Shown: positions 25,290-34,794 of the stretch, one piece after another | Layout: every line of letters starts with the position of its first letter | Numbering within the stretch: the first letter of the stretch is position 1 | Assembly: GCA_023445445.1 (NCBI GenBank) | Contig: JAEXLD010000041.1 | Location: forward strand, 131,573 to 195,572 | DNA: 64,000 nucleotides | Source: Bacillota bacterium | GTDB lineage: Bacteria > Bacillota > Clostridia > Clostridiales > Clostridiaceae | Direction of reading: 5' to 3' | The notes under the pieces: model-generated | Databases searched by the model: none | Told to the model about the DNA's origin: nothing | The model's input: the letters and a program-made list of their open reading frames with translations, nothing else | Made by a program: the position numbers and the translations under genes

Positions 25290-26255
25290 TTATCTTATTC
25301 TTAAATTTTGTCCTGGATATATTAGATTTGGATTGGTTAGTCCATTCAATGCAGCTATAGATTGCCATGTAGTGTTATATTTAACAGCTATATTTGAAAG
25401 GTTATCTCCTGCTTTAACAGTATAATTAATTGCATTGTTTTCTACTGCTCCTGTAAGCTTTAAAACTTGCCCTGGATAGATTAAATTAGGATTACTAATA
25501 TTATTTATCCTGCATATCTCTGCTACTGTAATATTAAATCTACTTGCTATACTAGATAAATTATCACCACTTACTACTGTATAGTTTTTTGTTACAGGCT
25601 CCTGTGGTTTTACATTAACTGTTCCTGGACCATATCCATTCTTACCTCTGTTTTTTATAAGGCTTGGATAATCTACTAACATATAATTCTGATCTACAGT
25701 TTGTCCATTTATTAATGTACTTCTTATATAGTTAGTTTCCCCTCCAAATTGCCACATTCCATATTGCCCTTTATAAGTGCATTCTGTATTCCATTGTGCT
25801 ACCCACATAGCATATTCTTGCTTGATATCCTCTTCTAAGTAAGTATCTATAAATGATTTGCTAGAATAAACCCCTACCCAATATCCTCTATCTTCTAAGT
25901 ATTCTAAATATGCTCTAGTAATAGCTGATACTTGAGTTCTTGATAAATTCTTGTGTACTTGGTCCTCAATATCAAAGTATATAGGAAGTTCAAATTTCTT
26001 TCCAGCTAGTACATTCTCTAATAAAAACTTAGCTTCTTGAATAGCTTCTTGTGGAGTTGTAGCCATTGTATAATGATATACTCCTACATTTAAGCCACTT
26101 GCTCTGGCATTGCTATAGTACTCTTCAAACCTAGTGTCTTTACTTAGATTATAAGCACCTCTAAGAATTGCAAATTTAACTCCTTCTCTTGCTGCTTGTA
26201 AGAAATTAAAATTCCCTTGCCAAAAGCTTACATCTATTCCAAAGACTTTTGTCAT
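25290..26255 (-). CDS. Endolysin: GH25 muramidase with two LysM domains
   Basis: 321 aa. Residues 1-205 are a lysozyme of glycoside hydrolase family 25 (FGIDVSFWQG, then LPIYFDIEDQ with the catalytic acids, then MWVAQWN and MWQFGG). A Pro/Gly linker follows and two LysM cell-wall-binding repeats (~222-266, ~275-320), each with YTV...GDNLS.IA and NPNLIYPGQ. It cleaves the sugar backbone of peptidoglycan at the end of the lytic cycle. No signal peptide, so export depends on the holin 2 bases upstream. Confidence 0.93.
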   Translation of the reverse strand: MTKVFGIDVSFWQGNFNFLQAAREGVKFAILRGAYNLSKDTRFEEYYSNARASGLNVGVYHYTMATTPQEAIQEAKFLLENVLAGKKFELPIYFDIEDQVHKNLSRTQVSAITRAYLEYLEDRGYWVGVYSSKSFIDTYLEEDIKQEYAMWVAQWNTECTYKGQYGMWQFGGETNYIRSTLINGQTVDQNYMLVDYPSLIKNRGKNGYGPGTVNVKPQEPVTKNYTVVSGDNLSSIASRFNITVAEICRINNISNPNLIYPGQVLKLTGAVENNAINYTVKAGDNLSNIAVKYNTTWQSIAALNGLTNPNLIYPGQNLRIR

Positions 26256-26257
26256 AT

Positions 26258-26509
26258 TTATTCCCCCTTATTTATTTGTTTTATTAATTGGTTAGCATAA
26301 ACTGCAGCACCAGTTACTAAAATACCTTGTATTACTGCATTAATATTGAATCCTAATAAAGCTACTGCTCCTACAACCCCAAATACTAATAATATTACTG
26401 GAATATATTTATCTCCTATTTTTTCAGTTCCCTTTATAATTAGACCTATTACATATAATGCAGGTACTAATATTAAAGCATTTTCAATTATAAATTTTAC
26501 AAATTCCAT
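26258..26509 (-). CDS. Phage holin family protein
   Basis: 83 aa with three hydrophobic segments (~8-25, ~35-52, ~55-72) and a charged C-terminal QLIKQINKGE. Position directly before the endolysin, size and topology fit a holin that opens the membrane for the muramidase. Exact family not certain by eye. Confidence 0.75.
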   Translation of the reverse strand: MEFVKFIIENALILVPALYVIGLIIKGTEKIGDKYIPVILLVFGVVGAVALLGFNINAVIQGILVTGAAVYANQLIKQINKGE

Positions 26510-26511
26510 TT

Positions 26512-26793
26512 TTACCTCTCTCCTTCTATTCCATCTATTCTTTTATGAGCTGATTTACAACTTTCCTCTACTCTTATAAGTCTAGAATTAATTTCTGTCA
26601 TTTCTCTATCTCTAGCTTTATTATCTAGTCTTATTTCATCTACTGCACTTGCGATATAATCTAATTTAGCTTTTGTTTGAGCATCTTCTCTTGTATCACA
26701 TCTTATATCATTTGTCTTATTCCTTTGAAATGTAAAAAAGCTTATAATAGCTCCTCCAATAGTACATATTAAAGCAATACTTACAGTTTCCAT
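26512..26793 (-). CDS. Small membrane-anchored coiled-coil lysis-module protein
   Basis: 93 aa. N-terminal membrane helix SIALICTIGGAIISFFTF followed by a long charged helix up to the end (YIASAVDEIRLDNKARDREM...). Resembles XhlA-like or accessory holin-region proteins in general design, though XhlA has the reverse order. Two bases before the holin gene; probably an accessory lysis factor. Confidence 0.55.
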   Translation of the reverse strand: METVSIALICTIGGAIISFFTFQRNKTNDIRCDTREDAQTKAKLDYIASAVDEIRLDNKARDREMTEINSRLIRVEESCKSAHKRIDGIEGER

Positions 26794-26811
26794 TTCCCCT
26801 CCTTAAACGAA

Positions 26812-26836
26812 AAGAGCTCACATTTAGTAAGCTCTT
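26812..26836 (-). terminator. Hairpin between tail fibre and lysis genes
   Basis: AAGAGCT and AGCTCTT pair, followed on the minus strand by TTCGTTT. Weak to moderate; may only attenuate readthrough from tail to lysis genes. Confidence 0.55.
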
Positions 26837-26897
26837 AAATTTATTATTCGTATTTAATTTTCTTTTAGTTAGTGCGTAATAGTTATCGATTGTAATG

Positions 26898-29633
26898 TTA
26901 TACCAATGTTTTAACTACAGCAGGTTCCACATCTGCTATCGGTCTATTTTCGTAAAGTTTACGAATTTGTAAATCTGTAAGCTGATATCCATAAATTTGC
27001 ACTCCACCAATATCTCCTGTGAAAGCTTCGCTTCCTTCCGTAGACGTTCCTATTCTTACACTTCCGACATTGTATGGTATTTCTACTTGTAGGGCTTTCG
27101 GTTCACTAATAACACCATTACAAATAAATTTAATATTTGGAGGAGAAGCATTATCCACAACAATGCCAACCATACACTCGTGACCTACTGCTGAACCATA
27201 AGGCGAATTTGCCACAACATATTGTTCAGAACCAACGTCAATTCTAACTCTTAAATTACCGTTTAAACCACCTAACTGGAATCTAAAACCACCTTCTCCC
27301 GTTGTTCCTTTTCTTAATAATGTATCTGTTATATTTAAGATATCTGATTTTATCCACATAACAACAGAAAAGTTTTTAATAAGTTTGTCGTGAAGCGTAG
27401 AAGTGTTTATTTGCACATAATCTCCATTGTTAAATTTATAAGACTTTCCTTTCAATATTGGAGGGTATGCTCTACCACAATTTCTTATAGCATAATCATT
27501 CCATCCGCCCATATCACTAAAATGAGTTATTGTTCCATTGGCATTTTGTCCATTTGTCGCATGGTTTATAACATTTGTTCCTGTCCCTTCGTCAAACCTA
27601 TAATCAACTAATATGTTAGGCATAGACATGTATCCATAAGTATTAAGTGTACTAACATCCACAGCAGATGGATTGCCACACATTACACATATATCCATAC
27701 CATTAGCAGGTAGATGTGGTATTTTTATATGAAATATCGCTTGATAGTGATTTCCACCATCAAATACTCTTGAGCCTTTATAAGAAACAGTACCATCACG
27801 ATAGCCAAGTATTAGTTGACGTTCCGTTGCAGACCATGGTGTACCTGCTTCTCCTATCTCTTGCCACCCTTTGAAATCTTTATCTGTTTCGTAATCACTT
27901 ACATTTATTATTTTCGCATCTGTTCCATCAAGGTTCATTTGATATATTTCTGCACATGGACTATTTCCGTATGACGTACCAAAACCATATATATGTTTCC
28001 CAAGAATGCGTAAACCTTGTAGGCTATTGCTAGAACGTATAACAGGAACAAAATTTATATCATCAGTTGTTTTGTACACTGTATAACCTATACATGGTGC
28101 CATTGCACCACCTGCAAAAAATCTTCCATAAGGGGTAACAGCCATAACTGAAAATGCCCCAAGATGACCTGTAACAATAGGCTCCCAAGTAATCCCATGA
28201 TTAGTTGAACGAAGCATCCTTATGTCAGAAGTTGTTGCATCATCTATACCTGCATAAATATAGTCTGTTGTTGGATCAACATAAACACCATGTACGTGTT
28301 GTAGGGTATTATCTTGCCATGCGATAGTCCAATTTTCACCACCATTAACGCTTTTGTAAATAACTGCACCTTCTGGGTTTTGATATTGTCCTGCATAAAG
28401 TATCCCTGTTCCATCCTCTGCCCATCCATCGAGTTGTATCCTAGCACTAGTACCAGAAGGTAATGTTAAAACTTCTATCCATGTCTTCCCATTATCTATA
28501 CTCCTCCAAATATGTATGCCTCCACTACTAGCATAAAAATACCCTCTGGAATCTATCGCTATAAGTGAACGATTATTTGAAAATATTGTCCACGAACTTC
28601 CGTTATCTTCTGATACATATGTTTTCTCTGTTGCGTATGCTTCCCATGGTGGAAGTCCATATATTTTACCCTTATATTGTATGGTTCTACTCCCTATTCT
28701 TGTTGAATCTTGTATTACTTCAAAATTTCCATGCGTTACCCTATAGTGATCAAATATAATACCATCAAGACTTGAAAATCTAACGTCAGAAAAATCAGTT
28801 TTACAATTGTCATATAAATAAATATCTCTACCTGTTATATCACCGACTTGCTGTCCTCTATGAACATTTAACTTTACCACATAGTCTATCTCATCTTGTC
28901 CTGTACCACTGATGGAAATAATTTTTTTGTAATTCCAACGATTGTTTTTTATCGCAGTGAGTTGTGCTTCTGTTTCCGTTAATCTAGGTGCATATTCCAC
29001 TTCTTTTGCTAATAATTTATTTGCTATATCAGTAGCAACCACTTGACTATTTAACATTGCCTGTATATCACCATTCACTATAGTGTCCGTTAATTGTTTG
29101 TACGATTGAAAATCTATATCTGACGCTTTCTGTTCCAATGACGCATTAATTTTATTAACATCTTCTTTACTTGCTGCACCTGCATTATTTAATAATGTTT
29201 GTGTTTCTTCATTAATTCGTCCAATTTCAATAGCTGCATCTTGAAGTTTTTCTAATGCAGTTATAGAATCATCACTCTCTACAACTCCATCAATAACACT
29301 TCTGCCTACTTCTAAATAAAAAGAAAAGGTGGTATTTTGTTTACCCCCTTCAACTAAAACTATTTCTATTTTTGATGCACCAGGGATCCTGGTGAAATCT
29401 CTTTTTAATTCAGCATTTATTTTGTTGTTTACCTTAGTTATCTCTGTATTCTGCATTATATAAGTATTATTTGCTTTAGTACAATTAATAGTTACTTCTT
29501 TATTAGTTAAATCTAAAGCTAATCCATTTTCATAGATAAATGCCTCTAATGTTAAATCATCATTCTGTTTACACTTAGCGAGAATGTAATTTTCTTTAGA
29601 AGTATCTAAGTTTATACTTATTTTACTAGCCAT
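26898..29633 (-). CDS. Baseplate/receptor-binding protein: BppU-like N terminus, Asp-box propeller, LamG-like C terminus
   Basis: 911 aa. Residues 1-~130 resemble the BppU N-terminal domain that docks to the baseplate; ~130-230 is helical. The middle has at least four Asp-box (BNR) motifs, SEDNGSSW (~341), SIDNGKTW (~380), SVNGGENW (~425) and STNHGITW (~474), implying a beta-propeller as in sialidases. The C-terminal ~690-900 looks like a concanavalin/LamG lectin domain (YRFDEGTG, FSVVMWIKSD, GDIGGVQIYG). Probably binds, perhaps trims, a host surface glycan. Less AT-rich than its neighbours, pointing to transfer of the binding part. Confidence 0.8.
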   Translation of the reverse strand: MASKISINLDTSKENYILAKCKQNDDLTLEAFIYENGLALDLTNKEVTINCTKANNTYIMQNTEITKVNNKINAELKRDFTRIPGASKIEIVLVEGGKQNTTFSFYLEVGRSVIDGVVESDDSITALEKLQDAAIEIGRINEETQTLLNNAGAASKEDVNKINASLEQKASDIDFQSYKQLTDTIVNGDIQAMLNSQVVATDIANKLLAKEVEYAPRLTETEAQLTAIKNNRWNYKKIISISGTGQDEIDYVVKLNVHRGQQVGDITGRDIYLYDNCKTDFSDVRFSSLDGIIFDHYRVTHGNFEVIQDSTRIGSRTIQYKGKIYGLPPWEAYATEKTYVSEDNGSSWTIFSNNRSLIAIDSRGYFYASSGGIHIWRSIDNGKTWIEVLTLPSGTSARIQLDGWAEDGTGILYAGQYQNPEGAVIYKSVNGGENWTIAWQDNTLQHVHGVYVDPTTDYIYAGIDDATTSDIRMLRSTNHGITWEPIVTGHLGAFSVMAVTPYGRFFAGGAMAPCIGYTVYKTTDDINFVPVIRSSNSLQGLRILGKHIYGFGTSYGNSPCAEIYQMNLDGTDAKIINVSDYETDKDFKGWQEIGEAGTPWSATERQLILGYRDGTVSYKGSRVFDGGNHYQAIFHIKIPHLPANGMDICVMCGNPSAVDVSTLNTYGYMSMPNILVDYRFDEGTGTNVINHATNGQNANGTITHFSDMGGWNDYAIRNCGRAYPPILKGKSYKFNNGDYVQINTSTLHDKLIKNFSVVMWIKSDILNITDTLLRKGTTGEGGFRFQLGGLNGNLRVRIDVGSEQYVVANSPYGSAVGHECMVGIVVDNASPPNIKFICNGVISEPKALQVEIPYNVGSVRIGTSTEGSEAFTGDIGGVQIYGYQLTDLQIRKLYENRPIADVEPAVVKTLV

Positions 29634-29637
29634 CTAA

Positions 29638-29943
29638 TCACCTCACATTTAATAATTCTTCAAGCTTTTCCATTCTAGCTTTTAGATCTTCATTCTCTTT
29701 TTTAATTTCTTGTATTTCTTCTGAAGTAGGTTGTTTGATGACTATAACTTCATCCTTTGCTGGTATTCCTTCTACTTCTTCAAATTCTTGTGTTTTTTTA
29801 TTATATTTTAAGTTATAAGCATTTATCTTTTCTTCCTTATCTTCTACCATATAACAATTAGTGAAATAATCTTCACTTATTTCTTCTTCTTTTAATATTT
29901 GCTCTACTAAATTAGTTTCTTTATTTACAAATATTTTCTGCAT
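29638..29943 (-). CDS. Small tail-region protein with coiled coil
   Basis: 101 aa from the ATG at 29943 (AGGAGG upstream). Beta-rich first half, MQKIFVNKETNLVEQILKEE, then a Glu/Lys coiled coil (TSEEIQEIKKENEDLKARME). Such proteins commonly sit between the tail tip and fibre genes of clostridial siphophages. Role unknown. Confidence 0.6.
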   Translation of the reverse strand: MQKIFVNKETNLVEQILKEEEISEDYFTNCYMVEDKEEKINAYNLKYNKKTQEFEEVEGIPAKDEVIVIKQPTSEEIQEIKKENEDLKARMEKLEELLNVR

Positions 29944-29951
29944 AATACCTC

Positions 29952-32147
29952 CTATCTTTGTACCCAGGCAGTCCAAGCATCATTAACCCACCAACGAGAG
30001 TATAATTTATTATCAGTTCCTATTACTAATTGTGCAAAATCACTTTGACTCCACTTAAAATGCAGACAAATACCATAACTTACAGGAGAGCCGTTTGTAC
30101 CTTCTCCAAAAGCATACCAACCACTATCATAAAAAATATTTAGATTACTAACTCTTTTAGCTTGTTTTTCTATAGAACCTACCCAACCTTCGTGTAAATA
30201 TCTTATACTATTAGCATTTTTATATATTTCATTAACGCTCGTAATATTATTCCCTAACATACTCATTTGTTTGTTTATAAAAACTTGCGTTCCATAAGAA
30301 TTAGGCGTTTCAGATGTCTCTATTACATTTACTTTTTCTTCTCCATTTTTATATCCTAATACAATTCCATTATCACCAAATACACATAAGCTCCCAGTCG
30401 TACTTTCATAAAGATCACTCGAATTAACTTTGTTAACATCCGATCTAAAACATAAAGTTCTGCCTGCAATTAAAGTGTCTTCAAATATTTGCACCCCTTT
30501 AAAATTATTCATAAGTTCATGCAATATTTTAGTTATTCTTATACTCGGATATATTAAAGTCGCTCCACTAAAATCTACACTATTTGTATATCCTATATCT
30601 ACGAAATCTCCATCCCTGGTATTCACAATATTAATTCCATTTATTTCCGTGTTCTCTGACAATCTAGAACTTTTTATTCCTCCTACTATTTCCCCCTCAA
30701 TGGTAAATGTAAGCCCTCCTTGGTCCACTTCTACACCATATCCATTAACAACATTAGTGAAAAGACCTGTTTCCATATTTATAGTAGTATTACCATTTAA
30801 ACTTTGTAAAAGTCCTGTTTTAATTATATTCGCATTTAATAATCCTGTTGTTATAAAACTTGCAACTATACTTCCATCTTGTGTAATAGCAGTTTCGTAA
30901 GGTCCATTATATCCTGTTTTTGAATATCCTAAACCTCCTTGATTCCATCTCCATACTTTAGTAGCAGTCATAATATCTTCTGTATCCATAATTAAAATTT
31001 CACCATTTCTTTTAACTACATATCCACCTAAAGCATTATTAATTAAGTTAGTTGAATTGTTTATAGCTTCTTCTAAAAAAGTAGTATTTAATTCAATTTC
31101 TTTTTTGACTTCTTTAATTGAATTATTAATTGCAGTTGCTAAATTAGCCTTGAAACTTCCTAATTCTATTTTTTCAATTCTATTAGTTAAGTCATTTTTC
31201 TTTATACTTATGATTTTAGCTTTTAGGTCCATATTTAATTTACTATGTCTTATAGTAACTATATCTCCTAAGTAAACTCTTTCTAAGATAGCATAATTTT
31301 CATATTCTACTGTTTTAGATAATTCTATAAAATCCACTTTATAGTTAGCTGCTGGAATATCAATTTTATTAGATGTCATATATTCAATTGCTACTCTTCT
31401 TAATGTCTCTTCATCTTCTATATCGCTAAATTCAACCATTTTTATTTTGGGATGTGAAAAATTATTAATATATGGACTATCTATATATTTTTCAGTTAAA
31501 AGCAATCCATCCTTACCTTTAGGCATTAACCGAGTGCATATACTGTCTATATCAAGTGTTTCCTCTATCCCTTGTATGTTCTTTCCATAAGATACTAAAA
31601 CCCCTCTATCAAGCCCTCTTGCATTTAATAACTTAATAGTGAAATTATCTCTTACTAATTCCCCCCCCCAAATATTAACAATACCTTCATTTCCTAAAAT
31701 AGCTTCAACAGGATTTTTTCTTATAAAATATCTAGTTTCATTCCCACCTACATCACCATTAGATATAAAAGGATGTGAATATTGAGTATTTTTTAATATC
31801 CAATCTAAAGCTCCATAACCACTAATGTTGGTTGGTCTTACATCTTCAAGAAAGTTATCTAATAAATCATAGAATATATGTCTAGCATTAGCCTTTATAC
31901 CTGATAAAGTTTTTTTCTTATTATAGATTCTAAAAAGCTGCCCTTCACTATTTTTTACTATCTCATCTTCTAATATATATTTCCATTTGCCTTGACTGTC
32001 TAAGGGATATTCACATTCTACTTCATATTCTCCATTTAGTTTTTCAGTAGTATAAAAGGACTTGCAATCACTTAAGACTACAAGTCCATTATTATTAAAA
32101 TTAGTTTCTTTACTATCGTATAAAGTTATTATTATAACCACCTCCAT
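29952..32147 (-). CDS. Tail tip / tail-associated protein (prophage tail endopeptidase-like) with C-terminal knob
   Basis: 731 aa. The N-terminal ~330 residues match the phage minor structural protein that caps the tail (LYDSKETNFNNNGLVVLSDC, ARHIFYDLLDNFLEDVRP). The middle is a long helix plus fibre-like beta repeats, and the last ~70 residues (WYAFGEGTNG...SRWWVNDAWTAWVQR) look like a pyocin-knob-type domain. Start uncertain: ATG 32147 has no ribosome site, while GGAGGTGG lies just after it, followed by ATA codons, so initiation may be at a rare codon slightly downstream. Confidence 0.8.
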   Translation of the reverse strand: MEVVIIITLYDSKETNFNNNGLVVLSDCKSFYTTEKLNGEYEVECEYPLDSQGKWKYILEDEIVKNSEGQLFRIYNKKKTLSGIKANARHIFYDLLDNFLEDVRPTNISGYGALDWILKNTQYSHPFISNGDVGGNETRYFIRKNPVEAILGNEGIVNIWGGELVRDNFTIKLLNARGLDRGVLVSYGKNIQGIEETLDIDSICTRLMPKGKDGLLLTEKYIDSPYINNFSHPKIKMVEFSDIEDEETLRRVAIEYMTSNKIDIPAANYKVDFIELSKTVEYENYAILERVYLGDIVTIRHSKLNMDLKAKIISIKKNDLTNRIEKIELGSFKANLATAINNSIKEVKKEIELNTTFLEEAINNSTNLINNALGGYVVKRNGEILIMDTEDIMTATKVWRWNQGGLGYSKTGYNGPYETAITQDGSIVASFITTGLLNANIIKTGLLQSLNGNTTINMETGLFTNVVNGYGVEVDQGGLTFTIEGEIVGGIKSSRLSENTEINGINIVNTRDGDFVDIGYTNSVDFSGATLIYPSIRITKILHELMNNFKGVQIFEDTLIAGRTLCFRSDVNKVNSSDLYESTTGSLCVFGDNGIVLGYKNGEEKVNVIETSETPNSYGTQVFINKQMSMLGNNITSVNEIYKNANSIRYLHEGWVGSIEKQAKRVSNLNIFYDSGWYAFGEGTNGSPVSYGICLHFKWSQSDFAQLVIGTDNKLYSRWWVNDAWTAWVQR

Positions 32148-32827
32148 TTAGGTGTTACTTCTATCTTTGTTACTATACCTATCCAACTTATTGTATTTAT
32201 TCCTTGTGCTAATTTAGGGAACTCACCATTCATTTTATTATTTAATAGTTGAGTCTCTTTATAGCAGTCTATTAATTCACTATCAATTACTATATAATCT
32301 TCTATATTAGTTAGATGTATAACTTTGTTGTTTATAGATAAATCTATATTGCCTGTACCATAAATTTTTAATACGGGATCACTTTCAAAATTTGTTGGAT
32401 TAAATAATTTACTATCATTAATAGTAATGTTTATAGTATTATCACCATCAAATAATTTTTTATAAGGCTTACATTCAAATATTATTTTGCACTCATTAAA
32501 ATACTTAAATGTTTCTGAAAAACTTATTTTATTAATACACATTCCTTCATAATAAACATCAGGTTCATCATCAAAGAATAATTTTCCTATTTTGAACTTT
32601 CTATATAACCAACTATCAATTAATCTTGAATAAGTAGCAACATCATTTTTTATGTATCCTTCTACTTCTATCTTGCGTGCTCCATAACTTCCATTATCTA
32701 TATATAAAGTATCTCTACCTGGTACATTGATAGTTTCTATATTTCTTTCTGGTGTATCATGCCTTTTAACTTTAGTTATTACTAAATTAAAATCTTTAGA
32801 ACTTTTACCATCAAAAATTAAATTCAT
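32132..32827 (-). CDS. Distal tail protein (Dit family)
   Basis: 231 aa. Typical Dit order: NLIFDGKSSKDFNLVI start, DTPERNIETINVPGRDTLYI, then FFDDEPDVYYEGMCI and an N-terminal ring domain ending with ECKPYKK; the C-terminal half is a galectin-like beta domain. It forms the hexameric hub joining the tail tube to the tip. Located between tape measure and tail tip genes, as in most siphophages of Firmicutes. Confidence 0.85.
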   Translation of the reverse strand: MNLIFDGKSSKDFNLVITKVKRHDTPERNIETINVPGRDTLYIDNGSYGARKIEVEGYIKNDVATYSRLIDSWLYRKFKIGKLFFDDEPDVYYEGMCINKISFSETFKYFNECKIIFECKPYKKLFDGDNTINITINDSKLFNPTNFESDPVLKIYGTGNIDLSINNKVIHLTNIEDYIVIDSELIDCYKETQLLNNKMNGEFPKLAQGINTISWIGIVTKIEVTPKWRWL

Positions 32828-32837
32828 ACTACACCTC

Positions 32838-34481
32838 CTAAGCTAGCCCCTTTCTTTTCATAAAAAAAGCTATTTCTTCCATAAGTTCTTCAATATCCTG
32901 TTCTCTAGTATTTTCAAAATGTTCTATATTTAATACAAATCCACCATTGTTTTTATTTTCATTCGCTACAATTGATTTTATATTGTCATACATACTGTTT
33001 ATAGGTATTACTGCTTCTGGCCCAGCTTCCCCAACTCCTTTTAATCCATAAGGTGTATTAAATAAAGTAGGTTTATCGAATATTCCACCTTTTGCATACC
33101 ACTCGACATTTATCCTTGGAACACCTTCGCTTAACCATTTTAAAGGATTAATGGAACCACTAACACTAAAATGTGGCATTTTTAATTTTGGAAATTCCCA
33201 TTTAAAGCTTAAAAAACCTTTAATTTTATCTATTACGCCACCTATAAAATCTTTTGCTTTTACAAAAGGTGAAGATATTACATCAAATACCTTTCCAAAA
33301 ATACTACTTACTGTATTCCAAATTGCACTCACTTTCTCGCTAATTGCACTCCAAATACCACTAAATACAGTTTTGATACCTTCCCATAATGCAATCGCAC
33401 CTGCTTTTATTTTATCCCAATTCATATATAGTGCTATTCCTATTGCTATTATTGCTGCTATAGCTGCAATAACAAGCCCTATAGGATTCGCCATCATAGC
33501 AGCATTTAGTCCTATTTGAACTCCTGTTGCAGTGGTTGTAAATGCAGTATAGGCAACCATTAAGGAATTAATAATACTAATTATCTTTAATGCTACAAAT
33601 GCACCAAGTAGTCCTCCAAGCACTGGAATTAATATATTAGAATTATCAGTTATAAAACCAATTGTATCTGCTATAAAATGTAATACATTCCCTGCAGTTT
33701 CTTGAATTGCTGGCATTTTTTCTAAAAACCAATTAAGCATATCAGTAAGTCTAGGTAATAATTCAGCTACTATTTTATCTTTGACTCCACTTAAACTTGC
33801 TTTAGCATCTGCTAATGTATCACCAAATACAACTCCTGCACTCACTGCATCTTCAGATAAAACAATACCAAGCTCATCTGCTCTAAGTTTTAATGCTTCC
33901 ATACCATCAGAGCCTGCTGCAATAAGTGGTTTTAACTCTACAAAAGACTTTCCTAATAGATCATTACCAATGCTATTCTTTAATGCTCCATCTTCCATAT
34001 CAGCTAGTGAATACATTACCCTTTCAAATGCTTGTTCTGGTGTCATAGTTGCTAAGTCTGTCATAGATATTCCAAGTTGTTCATAAGCACTTTGAGCTGC
34101 TTTAGAGCCATTTTGTGCATCTATCATTGTATCGGATAATTTCTTCATGCCTGTTTCAAGAACTGTAATATCGGCACCTGATTGACCTGCAGCATATCCC
34201 CATCTTTGCAACTCTTCTACTGCAATTCCAGTACGTAAAGAAAGTTTGTCCCATTTATCAGTATTATCAGCAGTTGTATTTGCTAGTGCCATTAATCCAC
34301 CGACTGCTGCTCCTGTTCCTGCAATCACTGCTGCTCCAATTTTAACTCCTTTATCTGCAATATCTTGTAAGCTTGTTTTTGTTTCTTTACCTTTTTTATC
34401 TACATTTTTTAATTGTTGAATTGCTTCCTGGTCTTCAATAAGTATGGTCCCAAATAGTTTAAAGAGTTCTATCTTAATCAT
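32838..34481 (-). CDS. Tape measure protein
   Basis: 547 aa. Long helical protein with a hydrophobic N-terminal stretch (VKIGAAVIAGTGAAVGGLMA), a central hydrophobic segment (IGLVIAAIAAIIAIGIALYM), Trp-rich repeats (WDKIKAGAIALWEGIKTVFS) and a C-terminal GPEAVIPIN motif usual in tape measures. It sets tail length. Short for the class, so a short tail is expected. It overlaps the chaperone extension by 8 bases. Confidence 0.88.
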   Translation of the reverse strand: MIKIELFKLFGTILIEDQEAIQQLKNVDKKGKETKTSLQDIADKGVKIGAAVIAGTGAAVGGLMALANTTADNTDKWDKLSLRTGIAVEELQRWGYAAGQSGADITVLETGMKKLSDTMIDAQNGSKAAQSAYEQLGISMTDLATMTPEQAFERVMYSLADMEDGALKNSIGNDLLGKSFVELKPLIAAGSDGMEALKLRADELGIVLSEDAVSAGVVFGDTLADAKASLSGVKDKIVAELLPRLTDMLNWFLEKMPAIQETAGNVLHFIADTIGFITDNSNILIPVLGGLLGAFVALKIISIINSLMVAYTAFTTTATGVQIGLNAAMMANPIGLVIAAIAAIIAIGIALYMNWDKIKAGAIALWEGIKTVFSGIWSAISEKVSAIWNTVSSIFGKVFDVISSPFVKAKDFIGGVIDKIKGFLSFKWEFPKLKMPHFSVSGSINPLKWLSEGVPRINVEWYAKGGIFDKPTLFNTPYGLKGVGEAGPEAVIPINSMYDNIKSIVANENKNNGGFVLNIEHFENTREQDIEELMEEIAFFMKRKGLA

Positions 34482-34794
34482 CTCCTTTCTTAAAGGATTT
34501 TTCTATTTCTAATATTTCTTTCATTATTTCATCTTCGCTTCTTTTATCTATTTCAATTTTCTTAGGTTTAATTTCTTCCCAAAAATCATTAAATGATTTA
34601 AAATTTTCTTTTGTCATATTCGGATAACTGGCTAAATAAATTCTAAAAGCATGTTCTTTAGTTTCCTCTTCTTGAGCTTTACCAATTAACTTTATACTTT
34701 TTTTCAATGATAATTTTAAAACATATTCTATATTGCTATATCTTTTTAGCAGGAGATCTTCTATTTCTTCTCTGTTAATTCCCCTGCTTGCAAT
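34474..34794 (-). CDS. Tail assembly chaperone, -1 frameshift extension (gpT-like)
   Basis: No ribosome site starts this frame on its own. Read as the -1 continuation of the upstream chaperone, it continues without a stop from the slippery site: IASRGINREEIEDLLLKRYS and on to YPNMTKENFKSFNDFWEEIK. This matches the usual G-T fusion of siphophage tail chaperones that escort the tape measure. The fusion would be 221 aa. A TTG at 34707 could start a 77-aa version but is poorly placed. Confidence 0.75.
   Translation of the reverse strand: MASRGINREEIEDLLLKRYSNIEYVLKLSLKKSIKLIGKAQEEETKEHAFRIYLASYPNMTKENFKSFNDFWEEIKPKKIEIDKRSEDEIMKEILEIEKSFKKGDD

Noticed and set aside
26898..29633. Diversity-generating retroelement target in the receptor-binding protein
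   Set aside because: No reverse transcriptase gene and no second template-repeat copy were seen in the prophage.
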